From NCBI GenBank assembly GCA_009746045.1, contig RPFO01000240.1, positions 188,001 to 252,000 on the forward strand: a DNA stretch of 64,000 nucleotides, read 5' to 3'. The translations under genes and the position numbers were made by a program. Under the pieces are notes generated by a model that was not told where the DNA came from, did no database searches, and saw nothing but the letters and a program-made list of their open reading frames with translations. Below, in pieces: positions 63,443-64,000 of the stretch (the first letter of the stretch is position 1; every line of letters starts with the position of its first letter). This DNA is from Mesostigma viride (taxonomy: Eukaryota; Streptophyta; Mesostigmatophyceae; Mesostigmatales; Mesostigmataceae).

Positions 63443-64000
63443 ATGGCGGACGAAATGCAGGCAGATATACGGACTTTCAAGGTAAAGAAGGGCATTTTCA
63501 TGGCAGTGCCTGTGGAAAAATTCGGACTAGACTGGGCGATAGAGCAGTATGGGGAAAAACACAGCGAGGTACGTTTGCCGGGCAAGGTAGTGACAGTTCT
63601 CTCAAATGCATGGGTGTGTTCTCTCAAAGCATCCCCTGAATACGTCACGTCTTGCAAAGATGTTCTCCCCTCAGACATCACTCCTGATCTCTGTCCCTCT
63701 ACTATTAGGGGTAAGCTAGGGTGGCTGTGTGCCACATGTGCTCCTCATCTGGCCGTGGTCAGCAGAGTGGATGATGATGTTCTCATGGAGGTTGGGTCTA
63801 GGGCTATTAAGCAGGTGTTGCATGATGGCCCTCCCCTTATTCTTCATGCCTTGGATCTGTTCCAACCCATCCACATCACCTGTATGATGGACAGTTCCAT
63901 GGAGTCACGGGTAATCACTAAGGTACAAGCCAGAGAGGCAGGTCTATTTATGTTGTCTAACCCCACTGGCAAGCAGTCTTTGGTTTCCTGGTTCAGCAGA
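63443..64000 (+). CDS. Chimeric ORF: unknown N terminus fused in frame to CopC RT/RNase H
   Basis: Frame open from the ATG at 63443 to the window edge (186 codons, no stop). The first ~55 residues (MADEMQADIRTFKVKKGIF, then VPVEKFGLDWAIEQYG and LPGKVVTVLSNA) are not part of any copia-type protein I know and have no equivalent in CopA, CopB or CopD. From about 63605 the same frame continues into CopC RT and RNase H (WVCSLKASPEYV, GKLGWLCATCAPHLAVVSR, MMDSSMESRVIT). In-frame fusion of two unrelated parts may be chance at an inversion breakpoint, or a captured 5' end. The 3' end lies outside the window. Confidence 0.5.
   Translation, partial: MADEMQADIRTFKVKKGIFMAVPVEKFGLDWAIEQYGEKHSEVRLPGKVVTVLSNAWVCSLKASPEYVTSCKDVLPSDITPDLCPSTIRGKLGWLCATCAPHLAVVSRVDDDVLMEVGSRAIKQVLHDGPPLILHALDLFQPIHITCMMDSSMESRVITKVQAREAGLFMLSNPTGKQSLVSWFSR

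Overview
This 64 kb window looks like intergenic heterochromatin from the nuclear genome of a eukaryote, most likely an alga. It holds at least eight LTR retrotransposons, many nested inside one another, plus satellite DNA. I see no convincing ordinary host gene, no rRNA and no canonical tRNA. A Ty3/gypsy element carrying a C5-cytosine methyltransferase suggests a charophyte such as Klebsormidium, because I recall methyltransferase-bearing gypsy elements being reported there. That placement is inference. Element names below (CopA-E, GypM, GypF, LARD) are mine.

Layout. 1-1667: no recognisable gene. 1668-4861 (-): CopA, a truncated copia-type element. 4862-6276: degenerate DNA with a candidate tRNA-like SINE. 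6277-14543 (-): CopE, a decayed copia-type element split by CopB (6529-12703, -), which is young and nearly intact. 14544-15662: LTR remnant and unassigned DNA. 15663-39658 (-): GypM, a gypsy element encoding Gag-protease-methyltransferase-RT-RNase H-integrase-PHD as one reading frame. GypM is split inside the methyltransferase by a 13.3 kb tandem dimer of a non-coding LTR element (LARD, 21335-34592). 39663-42040: a solo LTR or 5' LTR (41099-41587) and unassigned DNA. About 42040-54700: a satellite array of ~170 bp monomers split by GypF (42309-54195, +), a full-length but frameshifted chromodomain gypsy element with two extra ORFs. About 54795-64000 (+): CopC, related to CopA and split by CopD (56807-63091). 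CopD's 3' LTR is inverted relative to its 5' LTR.

How the parts work. The copia-type elements form one divergent lineage. Their order is Gag, integrase, a protease-like domain, RT, RNase H, with the protease-like domain after the integrase. Their RT active site reads HGDD where copia elements normally have YVDD. Two members have Asp at the third integrase catalytic position. Their LTRs run AGTT...AACT and make 5 bp target duplications.

The most unusual structure is GypM. Its repeats are not ordinary LTRs. They follow an A1 - coding - B1 - A2 - B2 pattern, the split direct repeat layout known from PAT/Ngaro-type DIRS elements. Yet GypM encodes a DDE integrase and is flanked by a 4 bp target duplication (CTTC) with TG...CA ends. 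The internal B1/A2 join reads ACA-GC-TGT, like a two-LTR circle junction. Removing the LARD dimer and one 5 bp duplication restores an uninterrupted frame, so GypM was probably intact when it was hit.
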